From: Pseudomonas alkylphenolica
Lineage (GTDB): Bacteria; Pseudomonadota; Gammaproteobacteria; Pseudomonadales; Pseudomonadaceae
Direction of reading: 5' to 3'
DNA: 64,000 bases
Assembly: GCF_004025535.1 (NCBI RefSeq)
Contig: NZ_QJRG01000047.1
Span: forward strand, 186,001-250,000
Numbering within the stretch: position 1 is the first letter of the stretch; each line of letters opens with the position of its first letter. The notes beneath the pieces are model-generated. The model ran no database searches and was not told the DNA's origin. It was given only the letters and a program-made list of their open reading frames with translations. A program made the position numbers and the translations under genes. Positions 63,209 through 64,000 of this stretch are shown one piece after another.

Positions 63209-63973
63209 TCAGCGTTTGCCGAGGATTTTCCCGAGCATTTCCGGTTGCGGAGCGCCTTGTTGCGATTGCAGTTGCTGATCGTCGTCCAGGTAGAAAATCG
63301 CCGGTGTCGCCTGCAGCCCCAGCTCTTCGAGCAAGGCCTGGTTGGCGTCGAGCTTGGCCTGAACATTGGCGGGAATGTTGTCCAGCGCTTTCAGCTTGCT
63401 GGCCTTGCCGGCTTGCTCGTGGGTTTGCAGGGCCTTGACCGGATCGCTGCTGCCCAGCAGGGCGGCCGATTTGCCCGGGCTGTCCTCACGGATGATGCCG
63501 ACCATGATATGGCGCAATTGCACTTTGCCGGCCTCTACCCAGGGCCGGGCCTGTTGCCAGAACATGTTGCAGTAGGGGCAATTGGGGTCACTGAACAGGT
63601 AGACGATGCGCGGTGCATCGGCCTTGCCGTCAGCGATCCAGTTGCTCTTTTCCATCTTCGCCCAGACCTCTTTGGCCATCGGCGCGTAAACCAGCTTTTG
63701 CAGCGGGGCTTCGCTGAGGTCCTGGCCCTGTTCATCGAACAGGCTGCCGACCAGTACATGTTTGCCGTCCGGGGTCAGGTACAGGGCCATGCCGCGGCTC
63801 TGGTATTCGGCGGCGTAACCGCGCAGGCCATCGGGGGCATCGAAACTGCCTTTGATTTTCACGCCCTTGGCTTCAATTTGCTGCACCGCCTTGGGCAGCG
63901 TTTCGGCCATGGCGGCCTGGCTGGCGAGCAGGCCGAGGGTGAGGGTCAGGGGCAGTTTTAACAAAGCGTGCAT
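63209..63973 (-). CDS. dsbG: Thiol:disulfide interchange protein DsbG-like
   Basis: The 254-residue protein has a signal peptide (LPLTLTLGLLASQAAMAE), a small N-terminal dimerisation region (AVQQIEAKGVKIKGSF) and a thioredoxin fold with the active site DPNCPYCNMFW (~130-140) and a cis-Pro loop GLQATPAIFYLD. It is a periplasmic disulfide isomerase/reductase of the DsbC/DsbG type; DsbG is preferred because of the N-terminal sequence and CPYC. The gene converges on pvdL. Its upstream region is cut by the window edge soon after. Confidence 0.88.
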   Translation of the reverse strand: MHALLKLPLTLTLGLLASQAAMAETLPKAVQQIEAKGVKIKGSFDAPDGLRGYAAEYQSRGMALYLTPDGKHVLVGSLFDEQGQDLSEAPLQKLVYAPMAKEVWAKMEKSNWIADGKADAPRIVYLFSDPNCPYCNMFWQQARPWVEAGKVQLRHIMVGIIREDSPGKSAALLGSSDPVKALQTHEQAGKASKLKALDNIPANVQAKLDANQALLEELGLQATPAIFYLDDDQQLQSQQGAPQPEMLGKILGKR

Positions 63974-64000
63974 GCGTCGTTCCTTGATGAGTCGGTGACA

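Overview
The window is a 64 kb piece of a Pseudomonas chromosome, most likely from the P. putida group. It is GC-rich and carries Pseudomonas-type REP palindromes. Gene content and order match what I recall of P. putida KT2440: a purine/urate catabolism cluster, then xdh, smc-zipA-ligA, dnaX-ybaB-recR, apt-anr-hemN, the cco clusters and pvdS-pvdL. No tRNA, rRNA, insertion sequence, prophage or CRISPR array was seen.

Region 1 (1-15.3 kb) degrades purines. On the minus strand puuE-uraD-allA-puuD and a urate/xanthine-type permease (cut by the window edge) form an operon. uraH lies divergently, followed by an AzgA-type purine permease, a GntR regulator, an aquaporin, guanine deaminase (guaD) and xdhC-xdhB-xdhA. 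Together they convert guanine to xanthine, urate, 5-hydroxyisourate, OHCU, allantoin and allantoate. Ureidoglycolate lyase is present, but no allantoicase gene is. Two palindromic motifs recur at the promoters of this region and are probably operators for the local GntR proteins.

Region 2 (15.3-30.4 kb) is mostly housekeeping: a GntR gene nearly touching smc, then zipA, ligA, a zinc-ribbon metallopeptidase-like gene, the 4.5S SRP RNA gene, dnaX, ybaB, recR and apt. Just after the SRP RNA gene sits an AT-rich gene for a membrane-anchored Mrr-type endonuclease, the best candidate for recently acquired DNA.

Region 3 (30.4-45.5 kb) is the microaerobic respiration locus: anr, hemN, a SafE-like membrane protein, the cbb3 assembly genes ccoSIHG, and two complete ccoNOQP operons in tandem. 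Anr boxes lie upstream of hemN and of the distal ccoN. The latter box falls inside the start of the divergent hydrolase gene. The two oxidase operons share a stretch of almost identical DNA, which suggests gene conversion.

Region 4 (45.5-64 kb) holds an alpha/beta hydrolase, ppnP, a DEDDh exonuclease, a periplasmic solute-binding protein and then pyoverdine genes: an IucB-like acyltransferase, the sigma factor gene pvdS, and the 4,320-residue synthetase pvdL that starts the pyoverdine chromophore. A Fur box precedes pvdS, and TAAAT-N16-CGT type PvdS boxes precede both the acyltransferase and pvdL. A dsbG-like gene ends the window. I see no wholly new system. The most useful leads are the regulatory motifs, the missing allantoicase, the gene-conversion tract and the Mrr-type insertion.
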